Below, piece by piece: positions 32,761-41,454 of a stretch of 64,000 nt of DNA (position 1 is its first letter; the number at the start of each line of letters is the position of its first letter). The translations under genes and the position numbers were made by a program. The DNA lies in assembly GCA_964636705.1 (NCBI GenBank), contig CAZWUJ010000007.1, forward strand, positions 62,001 through 126,000. Reading direction: 5' to 3'. Under the pieces are notes generated by a model that saw nothing but the letters and a program-made list of their open reading frames with translations, made no database searches and had not been told where the DNA came from. Source of the stretch: VXRJ01 sp964636705. Lineage in GTDB: Bacteria; Acidobacteriota; Vicinamibacteria; Vicinamibacterales; UBA8438.

Positions 32761-34524
32761 CTACAGCCCGAGGACCGTGGTAACCAGCGAGGCGATCGTC
32801 GCAAGGCCCTCCTCGAGGTCTCCTTCGATGGCAAGCCGCAGGCAGCGGCGCCGGCGTTCCGCCAATACGGTGCAGTCGCCGCGGGCCTGAGCGTCCTTGA
32901 CCGCGCCGAAGCTGAGCGGGTAGTCCGGTATCGACACGTCGCCAGTTCCCGTGTCGCAAGCCGTGATGACGAGGAAATGGCCACTTTCCGGCCCACCCTT
33001 GTGCAGTTGGCCCGTGGAATGGAGGAAGCGTGGACCAAAACCGAGCGTCGTCGCAACACCGGTGGCGCGGTGAATGTCGTGGCGCATCCGATCGAGCAGC
33101 ACGCGGTGCCTTTCATCCATCTCGACGTAGACCAGCAGGGCCACATAGTCACCCTTGCGGATCCGCCGCAGGTGCGCCGCCAGCAACCGTTCAAGAGTCG
33201 CCGCGCGACCAGCCGCCCGGCGGAGCGCTGTGGAGTACGGACGGGCGGCCCAGGCGGCCACCTCGCCCGTGTCGTACGTCTGGCGCGCCACCGGCTTGTC
33301 ATCCCGCCGCCGTCCGGCCGCATCTCTTGCATCGTGCCCACCGTCTGTCAATGCCCGAGTGGCCGCCTTGCTTGCCTCGACGTCCGGCTGATCGAACGGG
33401 TTGACGCCCATCACCGCGGCGGCAACGGCGGTGGCAAACATCCATCGATAGCATTCGGCCCCGATGTCGTACGTATCGCCAAGGACGCAGCGCACCACCG
33501 GATGGCCGGCAGCGGCAAGTCGGCCAAGCGCCGCGTCTCGTGTATCGTTGCCTTCCGAGGCGCATCGGATCGACACGAACATGCGATCGTCGCCGTAGGC
33601 TGACGGCTCGGCCAGCTTCTCGCCGTCAATCGGAATCAACCCGCGTCCCGCCTTGCCCGTCGATTCCGCCACCAACTGTTCAATCCAGGCGCCAAAGCCA
33701 CCAAGGCCGGGGGAGACATCAAGCGTGAGCTTGTCGCGCCCCGCCTGCGCGGCGAAACCAAGCAGCAGACCGAGCCGAACGCCAGGGTTGCGGTCGGCGG
33801 GAGACTCGGCGCTACAGGTTGCTGCCATCGCCTCCGCGCGACCCAGCAGGACGTCGATGTCGAGACCCATGACGGCGGCCGGCACGAGCCCGAAATACGA
33901 GAGCGCCGAGTACCGTCCGCCAATGTTGGAGTCGCCGTGGAAAACAGCGCCGAAGCCTTGGGAAATAGCCAGGTCGTCGAGCGCGGATCCAGCGTCCGTA
34001 ACTGCAACGACGCGCGCCGCCGCCTGTGCGCCGACATGAGTGCGGAGGCGGTCAAGGAAATACCGGAGAAAGAGACTTGTCTCGAGCGTCGTCCCCGACT
34101 TGCTCGAGACAACAAGAAGCGTGCGACCAAGATCGAGCCGGGATTCGAATGTCCGCACCTGGGCAGGGTCGGTCGAGTCGAGCACGTGGAGGCCAAGTCC
34201 GCTCCCGGGACCAAAGACGCGCCCCAGCAACTCGGGAAAGAGACTCGATCCACCCATGCCGAGAAGTGCGGTCTGGCGCAGTCCAGCTTCACGGACGTGG
34301 GCCGCAAGACGGGCAAGGCGCCGGGACTCAGCACCGCCGGACGCTGGCGGATCGAGCCAGCCGAGCCACTGCTCCTCTCCGCTTCCGGTCCAGACCGAGC
34401 CATCTCGCTGCCATAGGCGCCCGAGCCGTCCGGTCGACGTCCACTCCTTCGCCTCCGCCTGCATCGCGTCCGCCAGCGCCGGCGGCAGGTCCATGCGTCC
34501 CAACCGATCGTCGATCGCCTTCAT
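32761..34524 (-). CDS. pgi: Glucose-6-phosphate isomerase of the TalPGI type
   Basis: 587 residues from the ATG at 34524, which overlaps the pncB stop as ATGA. The frame stays open further upstream but that part lies inside pncB. Sugar-isomerase (SIS) motifs: TALLGMGGSSLFPELLG, VVSSKSGTTLETSLF and GGRYSALSYFGLVPAAVMGL. Near the C-terminus FLHSTGQLHKGGPESGHFLV is diagnostic of the isomerase half of bifunctional transaldolase-isomerases. The transaldolase half is absent here. The enzyme interconverts glucose-6-phosphate and fructose-6-phosphate. Translational coupling to an NAD-salvage gene is an odd pairing. Confidence 0.9.
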   Translation of the reverse strand: MKAIDDRLGRMDLPPALADAMQAEAKEWTSTGRLGRLWQRDGSVWTGSGEEQWLGWLDPPASGGAESRRLARLAAHVREAGLRQTALLGMGGSSLFPELLGRVFGPGSGLGLHVLDSTDPAQVRTFESRLDLGRTLLVVSSKSGTTLETSLFLRYFLDRLRTHVGAQAAARVVAVTDAGSALDDLAISQGFGAVFHGDSNIGGRYSALSYFGLVPAAVMGLDIDVLLGRAEAMAATCSAESPADRNPGVRLGLLLGFAAQAGRDKLTLDVSPGLGGFGAWIEQLVAESTGKAGRGLIPIDGEKLAEPSAYGDDRMFVSIRCASEGNDTRDAALGRLAAAGHPVVRCVLGDTYDIGAECYRWMFATAVAAAVMGVNPFDQPDVEASKAATRALTDGGHDARDAAGRRRDDKPVARQTYDTGEVAAWAARPYSTALRRAAGRAATLERLLAAHLRRIRKGDYVALLVYVEMDERHRVLLDRMRHDIHRATGVATTLGFGPRFLHSTGQLHKGGPESGHFLVITACDTGTGDVSIPDYPLSFGAVKDAQARGDCTVLAERRRRCLRLAIEGDLEEGLATIASLVTTVLGL

Positions 34525-35888
34525 GAATTGTCCTGATGAGGAACTCCCCGCGACCCGAGCCGCAGCCCGAGCGTGGCGGCAAGGGAGACCAAGGTTTCGC
34601 TCACATCCACGCGGTAAGGAGTTGCGCGGGCAAGCCGCAGGAGCGAGGGTGGCAGTTGATCGACCGCCCGGCGACAGCGGTCGCGGAGTGCGGCTACGGG
34701 CGGCGCTGGCGCCAGACGCTGTCCCTTCAGCATCACCAGGTCGAGGAGCGGCGTCCCTCCCGCAGGGGGCGCCTCCTCTGCACAGCCGATCAGATCGCCC
34801 GACGCAGCGCCGTCCGGGCCGCCGAAGCGCCACACCTGCTTCCTGCCCGGTAGCGTTGCCTTCTCGCGACTCATCTTCAGAACAGGCTCCGCGCGACCGT
34901 CGCGTTCGATCTCAACCAACTTGTACACGCCGCCGAGCGCGGGAGCGTCGGCAACCGTGCTAAGTGCGGTGCCGACACCGAACGCGTCGATCGGCGCATC
35001 CGCCGCCAGGAGCGCCGCAATCCGATGCTCGTCGAGGTCTCCACTCGCGATGATCCGCGTCCCGGATAGACCCGACGCATCGAGTTGTCCCCGAACCGCC
35101 CGGCTGCCCTCAAGCAGATCGCCACTGTCGATCCGGACCGCGGCAGGTTCGAGCCGAGCCGCAGCAATTCGGCCCACTGCCTCGATGGCGCCGTAGGTGT
35201 CCAGGAGCAGAACTGCCTGATCACCGTACAAACCGGCAAATCGCTCGAATGCCTCTCTCTCGCTCGCATGCGCCATCACCCACGAGTGCGCCATGGTGCC
35301 CGAGACCGTCAGATTGAACGCGCGCCCCGCCGCCAGATTCGATGTGCCCTCGCAGCCACCGATGCAGGCGGCGCGCGCGGCAAGCAGTCCCGATTCGACG
35401 CCGTGCGCGCGTCGCGTCCCGAACTCGAACACCGGACGGCCGGCGGCCGCCCGGACGATGCGGGACGCGCGGCTGGCGACTCCTGTCTGGAACACCACGG
35501 TGGCAAGGAGCGCGGTCTCGACGATCTGCGCTTCGATGATCGGGGCGGTCACGCGTAGCAAAGGCTCATTGGCAAAAGCCGGCGTCCCCTCGGCAACCGC
35601 CCAGACATCGCCCGTGAAGCGGCACGCCGGCAGGTAGGAATCGAAGAAATCCGCCGGAGCGCGACGCAGGGCCGGGATTGTCCGAAGGTACGCGATCTCC
35701 TCGGCTGTGAAACGAAGCTCCTGCAGCCAGGAAAGCGCCTGATCGAGCCCCGCCGCCACCAGGTAGGCTCGTTCCGGCGGCAGTTCCCGGACGAACAGCT
35801 CGAAGCTGGCGATGGCATCGGCACGACCCTCGAAGTAGCCTGCCGCCATCGTCAGTTCGTACAGGTCAGTTGAGAGTGCCGTGGCCAT
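34521..35888 (-). CDS. pncB: Nicotinate phosphoribosyltransferase
   Basis: 455 residues. Starts MATALSTDLYELTMAAGYFE, the typical N-terminus. Core motifs: FEFGTRRAHGVESGLLAARA, the His-containing GTMAHSWVMAHASE, VRIDSGDLLEGSRAVR and the phosphate-binding DAFGVGTALSTVADAPALGG. The enzyme makes nicotinate mononucleotide from nicotinate and PRPP, using ATP. It is divergent, by about 50 bases, from the nicotinamidase gene, so the two successive steps of the PncA-PncB salvage path share one control region. Its last four bases overlap pgi. Confidence 0.95.
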   Translation of the reverse strand: MATALSTDLYELTMAAGYFEGRADAIASFELFVRELPPERAYLVAAGLDQALSWLQELRFTAEEIAYLRTIPALRRAPADFFDSYLPACRFTGDVWAVAEGTPAFANEPLLRVTAPIIEAQIVETALLATVVFQTGVASRASRIVRAAAGRPVFEFGTRRAHGVESGLLAARAACIGGCEGTSNLAAGRAFNLTVSGTMAHSWVMAHASEREAFERFAGLYGDQAVLLLDTYGAIEAVGRIAAARLEPAAVRIDSGDLLEGSRAVRGQLDASGLSGTRIIASGDLDEHRIAALLAADAPIDAFGVGTALSTVADAPALGGVYKLVEIERDGRAEPVLKMSREKATLPGRKQVWRFGGPDGAASGDLIGCAEEAPPAGGTPLLDLVMLKGQRLAPAPPVAALRDRCRRAVDQLPPSLLRLARATPYRVDVSETLVSLAATLGLRLGSRGVPHQDNS

Positions 35889-35939
35889 TGCTACGTGCGG
35901 GGTCCCCCAGGTCGCCCGGGCAGGTGTAATCTATCACCC

Positions 35940-36557
35940 GTGACCGGCCAGACTCGACAGGCCCTGCTGGTCGTCGACGTGCAGAATGACTTCTGCACCG
36001 GCGGCGCCCTTGCCGTACCCGGTGGCGACTCCGTGGTACCCCCCATCAACCGCCTGACCAGTGCGTACGTTGCGGCCGGCGCGCCGATCTTCGCTTCGCG
36101 CGACTGGCACCCGGCCGGATCATCCCACTTTAGCGACGGAGGCGGCGTCTGGCCGGTGCATTGCGTGGCGGGGACCAACGGCGCCCAGTTCCATCCGAAG
36201 CTGGCGCTCCCGGCGGAGACTGCGCTCGTGAGCAAGGGAACCGCTCCTGACTCCGACGGCTACTCGGCTTTCGACGGGACGATAGCTACTGGAGAAAGCC
36301 TGGAAGCGGCTCTGGATGCGCGTGCCGTCGACCACCTGACGGTCTGCGGCCTGGCTACCGACTACTGCGTGCGCGCGTCGGTCCTCGATGCCTGCCGCAA
36401 GGGACTGCAGGTGTCAGTGGTTGCCGACGCCATCGCCGCCGTCAACCTGGATGCAAGTGATGGGGCGCGGGCGGTCGAAGAGATGCGCGCCGCCGGCGCC
36501 GAATTCATCGATACCGACGCGGCCGTGGCTGAGCTGCGGGATCCCGGTTCGCGCTAG
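35940..36557 (+). CDS. pncA: Nicotinamidase
   Basis: 205 residues from a GTG at 35940; an ATG at 35895 would add 15 residues that look unrelated to the family. Catalytic Asp13 in LLVVDVQNDFCTGGALAV, Lys in LVSKGT, and nucleophile Cys in GLATDYCVRASVLDA form the triad; metal ligands lie in SRDWHPAGSSHFS. The enzyme hydrolyses nicotinamide to nicotinate, feeding PncB next door. A TGTAAT box at 35925-35930 predicts a nearly leaderless message. Its TAG stop is the outer edge of repeat copy B. Confidence 0.95.
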   Translation: MTGQTRQALLVVDVQNDFCTGGALAVPGGDSVVPPINRLTSAYVAAGAPIFASRDWHPAGSSHFSDGGGVWPVHCVAGTNGAQFHPKLALPAETALVSKGTAPDSDGYSAFDGTIATGESLEAALDARAVDHLTVCGLATDYCVRASVLDACRKGLQVSVVADAIAAVNLDASDGARAVEEMRAAGAEFIDTDAAVAELRDPGSR

Positions 36558-36642
36558 CCCGACCATCGTCGCCTGCGGCTCCGATGGCCGCCCAACCGGG
36601 CCTATCTAGCAGCCTGCACCGTTCCACGGCGCAGACTCCTAG
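36554..36642 (-). repeat. Dispersed hairpin element, copy B
   Basis: 89 bases in the opposite orientation to copy A: core at 36558-36605, hairpin at 36606-36642. The stem runs CTAG to CTAG with one G-G mismatch and loop TGGAA (minus strand). The left edge carries the TAG stop of pncA, the right edge, on the minus strand, the TAG stop of the octahaem cytochrome gene. The core differs from that of copy A at very few positions. Confidence 0.9.
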
Positions 36643-39464
36643 TTCCCGCTAAGCGGGCTGGGCCCGCCACGGAACGTCAGCAGGTAGTCGCGGATCGCCT
36701 CCAACTGAGCCTGACCGTCGCCGTCAAGTTGCGGGTAGGGTGACGCCGGGAACTCGGTCCAGAACATGGGCATCCGGGTGCCGGGCTGAATCTCCAGCGG
36801 CGCGCGCAGCCAGTCGATGATCCACTCCGGCTGCAACCGCTCGCGTGACATTCGCAGATCGGGCGCCAGATTGTCGGTCGGCTGATCGGCCGGGATCGTA
36901 TCGAGCACGTGGCACTGCTGGCACCGCAACAACTCGAACAACTCCTCCCCCTCATTCGGAACGTCAGCCGCCGTCAGTTCCGCATGCGTGCGGAATTCGC
37001 CGATCGTGTCGGATATCGCTCCGAAGTAGTCGATCGCCATGTTCCAGTGCGCGTCGTCCAGGCCGAATGTCGGCATCCTCACCTCGAGCCACGGCCGAAT
37101 GGGGATCGGGTTCTGGAAGAACGCGTACATCCAGTCGGGCTGTACCTTCGCTCCCTGTGGCGTCAGCAGGGGTGGCGCCAGGGAAGGATCGTCCAGCAAC
37201 TGCACGTAGTCGCCACCATCCGCCTCTATCTCATGGCAGGCGACGCAGTTCCGCCGGCGCACGAGATTGCGCCCCTCGCGCAACGTGTCATTGCGCGCCG
37301 AACGCGGCACCTGCGCCGCCAGCGGCTGCACATCGGTTTGGAAACTCATGATCGCGGTGGCGAACAGCGTCGCCTCCTCTTCGCTCATGCCAAAGTCCGG
37401 CATGCGCAGCTTCTCGAGCGGCTGCAGTACGCGGTTCCGGTCGAACGAGCGGGGATCCCGCATCTTCTCCTTGAACCATTCCACCTTCGTGTGCGGGATA
37501 TCGTCGACGAATGCGAAGTCGAGCCGGGGCAGCAGCTTGGAACCCTCCTCGGAGAGTTCGATACCAATCGGCTGGGCGTCTTCGAAGCCGCCTATCTCGT
37601 GGCAACTGAAGCAGCCGTAGCGAGCGATGACGCGCTGCCCCAACTCGAGCTGCTGCTCCTCGGGCGACAGCCCCGCAACCAACTCCTGCGCCTCCGCGGT
37701 CGGCAGCACGGAGCGGACGTAGTCGAGCAACGTCGCGGTTACATCCTCCTGCGTGTAGGCTGCTTCCGCGGCGCGGCCTTCCGGACCGCCCAGCGTCGCC
37801 AGGTACGTCGCGACATCCGCCGCTTCCTGGTCAGTCAGCCGGAGGTCCGGCATGTAGGTCTCGCTGCTGAAGTGGCGCGGGTCGCGCACCCAGTCGAACA
37901 GCCATTCGTAACTGGTCTTGCTGCCGACGTTCTGCAGTGGCTGGCCAAATGTCCGGAGCGCCCCCGCGGCGAGCCGGTCCATGTCCTCGGTGATGTGGCA
38001 CGCCAGGCAGCCCACCCCGTTGACCAGCTCCTCGCCACGCGCCGCGTCGCCCGACGGCGGCGAAGCGACAGCGAACTCATGGTCATCGGCATTGGCAAAC
38101 AGGTACGCAACGGTCGCGTCGATCTCCACCTCGTTGCGAACCGCGTCCTCCGGAGAGCTGGTGTTCGAGTTGTACCAGACGCGCGGCATCCAGGTGCTTG
38201 GCTTGACAGCCCGCGGGTCGCGGATCCAGTTCGCCACCCATTCCGGCTCCAGCTTCGCGGAGACCCTGGTCAGATTCGGTCCCGGCTTGCGCAGATCGGT
38301 GAAGCCTGTGGTCGTGTGACACGCGTAACAGCCCGCCCGCTCGTATAGCCCGTATGCGAGATTCAGATTCTCGGCTTCCGGCACATGCACGGTCTCGCGG
38401 TGACACTTCGCGCAGGAAGCCTCCGTCATGTCGGTCGGGAGCATCGGGTAGTCCCACAGATGCGGCTCTGCCCAGCCGTACTGTTCCTCCCAGACGTGCA
38501 TCTGATCTTCAGTACCTGGCGTATGCGATGCGTGGACGAACCCGATCGACTGGCCCATGCCCTCGTGGCAGACGGTGCATCCCACCTGCGCGAGCGGATG
38601 CGGTGACGCGCTGCCTATGTAGTCGTCCAGATTCGGATGCGTTCGATACGGCTGGGGATAGCCCTCGTAGCCCTCCCGGTCGATCGCGATGTGACACGAC
38701 GTACAACGGTCCATCTTCTGGAAGCGGATGAAGTTCAACTCGTCGACGACATTCGGGGTGATGGTCTGCTGCACCGTCAGGCTGGGCGCCATGAAGTCGA
38801 GCAGCGGCGCGTTCAGCAGGACATCGCCAACGAAGTCGACCTGCAGCTCGGCCACCCGTTCGGCAAGCCGCGTCGCCTCCGCCGTGAGCGCGCGGATCTC
38901 GCTATCGGCGTCCGTAACACCGCCCGTGAACTGGCCGATCTGCCCACGCAGCTCATCGCGTCGCGCGGTCAACTCCTCGACCTGGATCCCGAGGTCGACC
39001 CACTGCTCGTACATGGCGTCGATCTCGGGGCGAACGTCCTCGGCCTCCTCCGGGTCCTCCAGGCGCAACTCCTCGTAGTCGTAGCGCGCCACGTCGTAAT
39101 CCGCCTTCAGGAAGTTGAACTCCTGGTTAGTCCGGTAGAAGTCCGCCTCGACCTGCGCCAACTGCGCCTCGAGCTCGTCCACCTGCGCCTGGTTCTGCGT
39201 CAGTTCCTGCTCCGCCGCCGCGCGTTCGGAGCTGAGCTGCTGAATGCGCTCCTGATCGATGCCCGCCTGGGCCGCCTGCAGACTGAGCCGGGTGACATAC
39301 TCCTCAAGCAGAACGAAGTTCCGCTGGTAGCCCTTCCACTCCCGATCGAAGTCGTCGAAGACCATCCAGATCGTGGTGAAGAAGAGGAACAGACTGGACG
39401 TCGCAAAGACGACGTTCAGGAAATCGATGTTGTAAGCGTGGCCGACGCTCTTCTTGTCAGGCAT
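36639..39464 (-). CDS. Membrane-anchored octahaem c-type cytochrome of a bc-type complex
   Basis: 941 residues. A transmembrane anchor lies at about 14-36 (FLNVVFATSSLFLFFTTIWM), then a long coiled coil (about 60-210, rich in Glu, Gln and Ala), then eight CxxCH haem sites at 254, 296, 351, 379, 486, 618, 740 and 848. Haems 4-8 belong to repeating mono-haem modules in which a W-x(5,6)-DPR-like helix is followed by an MP motif (MPRVW, MPDL, MPDF, MPTF, MPMF) likely giving the distal Met. No Sec signal peptidase site is obvious, so the N-terminal anchor is probably retained. It ends the Rieske/cytochrome b operon, ten bases after the b-type subunit, and should be the electron exit. Its stop lies in repeat copy B. 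Confidence 0.9.
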   Translation of the reverse strand: MPDKKSVGHAYNIDFLNVVFATSSLFLFFTTIWMVFDDFDREWKGYQRNFVLLEEYVTRLSLQAAQAGIDQERIQQLSSERAAAEQELTQNQAQVDELEAQLAQVEADFYRTNQEFNFLKADYDVARYDYEELRLEDPEEAEDVRPEIDAMYEQWVDLGIQVEELTARRDELRGQIGQFTGGVTDADSEIRALTAEATRLAERVAELQVDFVGDVLLNAPLLDFMAPSLTVQQTITPNVVDELNFIRFQKMDRCTSCHIAIDREGYEGYPQPYRTHPNLDDYIGSASPHPLAQVGCTVCHEGMGQSIGFVHASHTPGTEDQMHVWEEQYGWAEPHLWDYPMLPTDMTEASCAKCHRETVHVPEAENLNLAYGLYERAGCYACHTTTGFTDLRKPGPNLTRVSAKLEPEWVANWIRDPRAVKPSTWMPRVWYNSNTSSPEDAVRNEVEIDATVAYLFANADDHEFAVASPPSGDAARGEELVNGVGCLACHITEDMDRLAAGALRTFGQPLQNVGSKTSYEWLFDWVRDPRHFSSETYMPDLRLTDQEAADVATYLATLGGPEGRAAEAAYTQEDVTATLLDYVRSVLPTAEAQELVAGLSPEEQQLELGQRVIARYGCFSCHEIGGFEDAQPIGIELSEEGSKLLPRLDFAFVDDIPHTKVEWFKEKMRDPRSFDRNRVLQPLEKLRMPDFGMSEEEATLFATAIMSFQTDVQPLAAQVPRSARNDTLREGRNLVRRRNCVACHEIEADGGDYVQLLDDPSLAPPLLTPQGAKVQPDWMYAFFQNPIPIRPWLEVRMPTFGLDDAHWNMAIDYFGAISDTIGEFRTHAELTAADVPNEGEELFELLRCQQCHVLDTIPADQPTDNLAPDLRMSRERLQPEWIIDWLRAPLEIQPGTRMPMFWTEFPASPYPQLDGDGQAQLEAIRDYLLTFRGGPSPLSGN

Positions 39465-39473
39465 GGGTCTCGA

Positions 39474-40550
39474 CTAGATGTTGAAGAAGAACTCCGGAAT
39501 GGAGACGACGTACTTGAGGTTGATCAGCCACCGGCTGAGCATCTTGATCGGCAACGACAGCATCATCAGGAACAGGAAGGCGCCGACGTAGAACCGCGTC
39601 GCCCCCATCTTCTCGTAGTAGCCCCTGAGGACCGTCCGGGCCAGGAGGTAGGGCAACACCGTCACGTAGGCAATCGACAGGATGATGCCAAGCCCCTCGC
39701 GCAGCAGGATGTTCTCAGGCAACGAGGTGCCGAGCGCGCGCACCCAGAGGTATTCCGACAACTGCACGTTGTTCAGCGCTTCCAGCTTGTGAACGTCCCA
39801 ATACTCGAACGGGCCGAAGAAATTCCAGTTCGGCCCGCGTAGGAACGTGCCCAGCACGATCAATGAGGACCAGAGGATCACGAACCCGAAGAGGAAAATG
39901 GTGATCTCCGCCTTCCGCTCGTTGAACGTGTAGTAGCCGTTTCCCTTCGGATTGGTGTCGATGTAGGGAATCGCCATCAGCCCGACGATGATCAGGCTGG
40001 GTAGCACGACCCCGGCGAGCCACGGGTCGAAGTAGACCAGCATCTCCTGCAGTCCCAGGAAGTACCAGGGCGCCTTCGACGGGTTGGGCGTGTTGGCGGG
40101 GTTGGCCGGCTGCTCGATCGGTGCTTCGAGCACTATCGACCACACAACCAGGATCGCGCTGCAAAGCACGAGCGAGATGAGCTCGGTGTAGACAAGGTCG
40201 GGCCAGACCCACACCCGGTCCGACTCCTGCTTCTCGATCGGGTCGTCGCCCGCCGCCATCCGCCGGTCGTTCCGCACCGCTTCGCGCATCGCGTACCACG
40301 TGAAGAAGATCACGAGGAAGATGAGGGCGACGATCGGTACATTGTCCGGCTTCGCGATGATCAGGACGAAGTTCTCGTCCGTCAGCCCGAACAGGAAGAA
40401 CACGGTGAGGAAAGCCATCAGGCCATAGCCGACGGTGTTCCTCGCGAATACCTCCCGCTTCCAGACGATGAAGACCAGCGCCAGCACCGACAGGATGAAG
40501 AACAGCCGCGGATCGGCGACGAAATTGAAGAATCCCTTGATCGCGTCCAT
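39474..40550 (-). CDS. Cytochrome b C-terminal part (subunit IV-like) with extra membrane spans
   Basis: 358 residues, much longer than PetD (about 160). Roughly the first 100 residues carry three extra hydrophobic spans. The subunit IV-like region begins at WVWPDLVYTELISLVL and includes ANTPNPSKAPWYFLGLQEML. Where most cytochrome b proteins have PEWY at the quinol-oxidation site, this one has APWY (160-163), so the usual Glu is absent. A further set of spans and a long C-terminus (to PEFFFNI) follow. It lies between the N-terminal cytochrome b gene and the octahaem gene in the operon. Confidence 0.87.
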   Translation of the reverse strand: MDAIKGFFNFVADPRLFFILSVLALVFIVWKREVFARNTVGYGLMAFLTVFFLFGLTDENFVLIIAKPDNVPIVALIFLVIFFTWYAMREAVRNDRRMAAGDDPIEKQESDRVWVWPDLVYTELISLVLCSAILVVWSIVLEAPIEQPANPANTPNPSKAPWYFLGLQEMLVYFDPWLAGVVLPSLIIVGLMAIPYIDTNPKGNGYYTFNERKAEITIFLFGFVILWSSLIVLGTFLRGPNWNFFGPFEYWDVHKLEALNNVQLSEYLWVRALGTSLPENILLREGLGIILSIAYVTVLPYLLARTVLRGYYEKMGATRFYVGAFLFLMMLSLPIKMLSRWLINLKYVVSIPEFFFNI

Positions 40551-40598
40551 CGTGGTGTCTGCTCCGTCCGTCTCTTCGATCAGCCCCGTTCCACCCGT

Positions 40599-41414
40599 CT
40601 AGAGCGGGCCGGAAATGCCGCCGTCCTTCCTGACGCGCCAGAAGTGGATGGCCATCAGGAACCCGATCACCAGCGGGAGCGCCACGCAGTGCAGCACGTA
40701 GAAGCGCAGCAACGCCCCCTCGCCGACGAATGTGCCGCCGAGCAGCGCGAACCGCGCGTCGTCCGCGGCGTGGATCAACTGCACGTCGCCGATGGCGAGC
40801 AGCGAGGCGCCCGGTCCTTCGTAGCCGAGGAAGGGAGTCGCCCGCGCCATGTTCGAACCGACCGTGATGGCCCAGATCGCCAACTGGTCCCACGGCAACA
40901 GGTAGCCGGTGAACGACAGCAGCAGCGTCAGCACGAGCATGATCACGCCGACATTCCAGTTGAACTCGCGGGGCGGCTTGTAGCTGCCGGTCATGAAGAC
41001 GCGAAACATGTGCAGCCAGACGGTGATCACCATTGCGTGAGCGCCCCACCGGTGCATCTCACGCATGATGCCGAGCGGAACATGCTCGCGGAGGCCGACG
41101 ATATCCGAGTAGGCGTACTCGAGGGTCGGCCGGTAGTAGAACATCAACAGCAGGCCGGTGAACGTCAATACGAGGAACAGGAAGAAGCTGAGCCCTCCCA
41201 TGCACCAGGTGTAGCGCAGGCGGACGCCGTGCTTCTTGAGCCGGACCGGGTGCAGGTGCAGAAAGACGTTCGACAGCATCACCAGCACGCGGTTGCGGTC
41301 ATTGATGGGTGCCGCATGCCGGAAGATCGACGCCCAGATCTGCGTCTCGGTCAGCCAGTTCCAGAAGCGCACCAGCGCGCTTTCCTGCGGTTCAATCGTT
41401 TTCGCCTTGGGCAT
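40599..41414 (-). CDS. Cytochrome b N-terminal part (cytochrome b6-like), di-haem
   Basis: 271 residues with four main spans. The haem ligands are visible with the usual spacing: His121 (EMHRWGAH) and His135 (WLHMFRV) on one helix, His242 (YVLHCVAL) and His257 (AIHFWRVRKDGG) on another. The 14/15 spacing is that of the b6/bc family, as is FTGYLLPWDQLAIWAITVG. The basic C-terminal VRKDGGISGPL tail is typical of cytochrome b in split systems. With the Rieske and subunit IV-like proteins it forms the quinol-oxidising core. Confidence 0.94.
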   Translation of the reverse strand: MPKAKTIEPQESALVRFWNWLTETQIWASIFRHAAPINDRNRVLVMLSNVFLHLHPVRLKKHGVRLRYTWCMGGLSFFLFLVLTFTGLLLMFYYRPTLEYAYSDIVGLREHVPLGIMREMHRWGAHAMVITVWLHMFRVFMTGSYKPPREFNWNVGVIMLVLTLLLSFTGYLLPWDQLAIWAITVGSNMARATPFLGYEGPGASLLAIGDVQLIHAADDARFALLGGTFVGEGALLRFYVLHCVALPLVIGFLMAIHFWRVRKDGGISGPL

Positions 41415-41454
41415 GGTTCATTCGTTCGGTTGCGATACGTCGCGGGAGGCAGAC

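Noticed and set aside
36909..38348. Plus-strand open frame of 479 codons opposite the octahaem gene (also 38637-39842)
   Set aside because: Shadow of a gene with eight CxxCH motifs; no start signal and no family resemblance.
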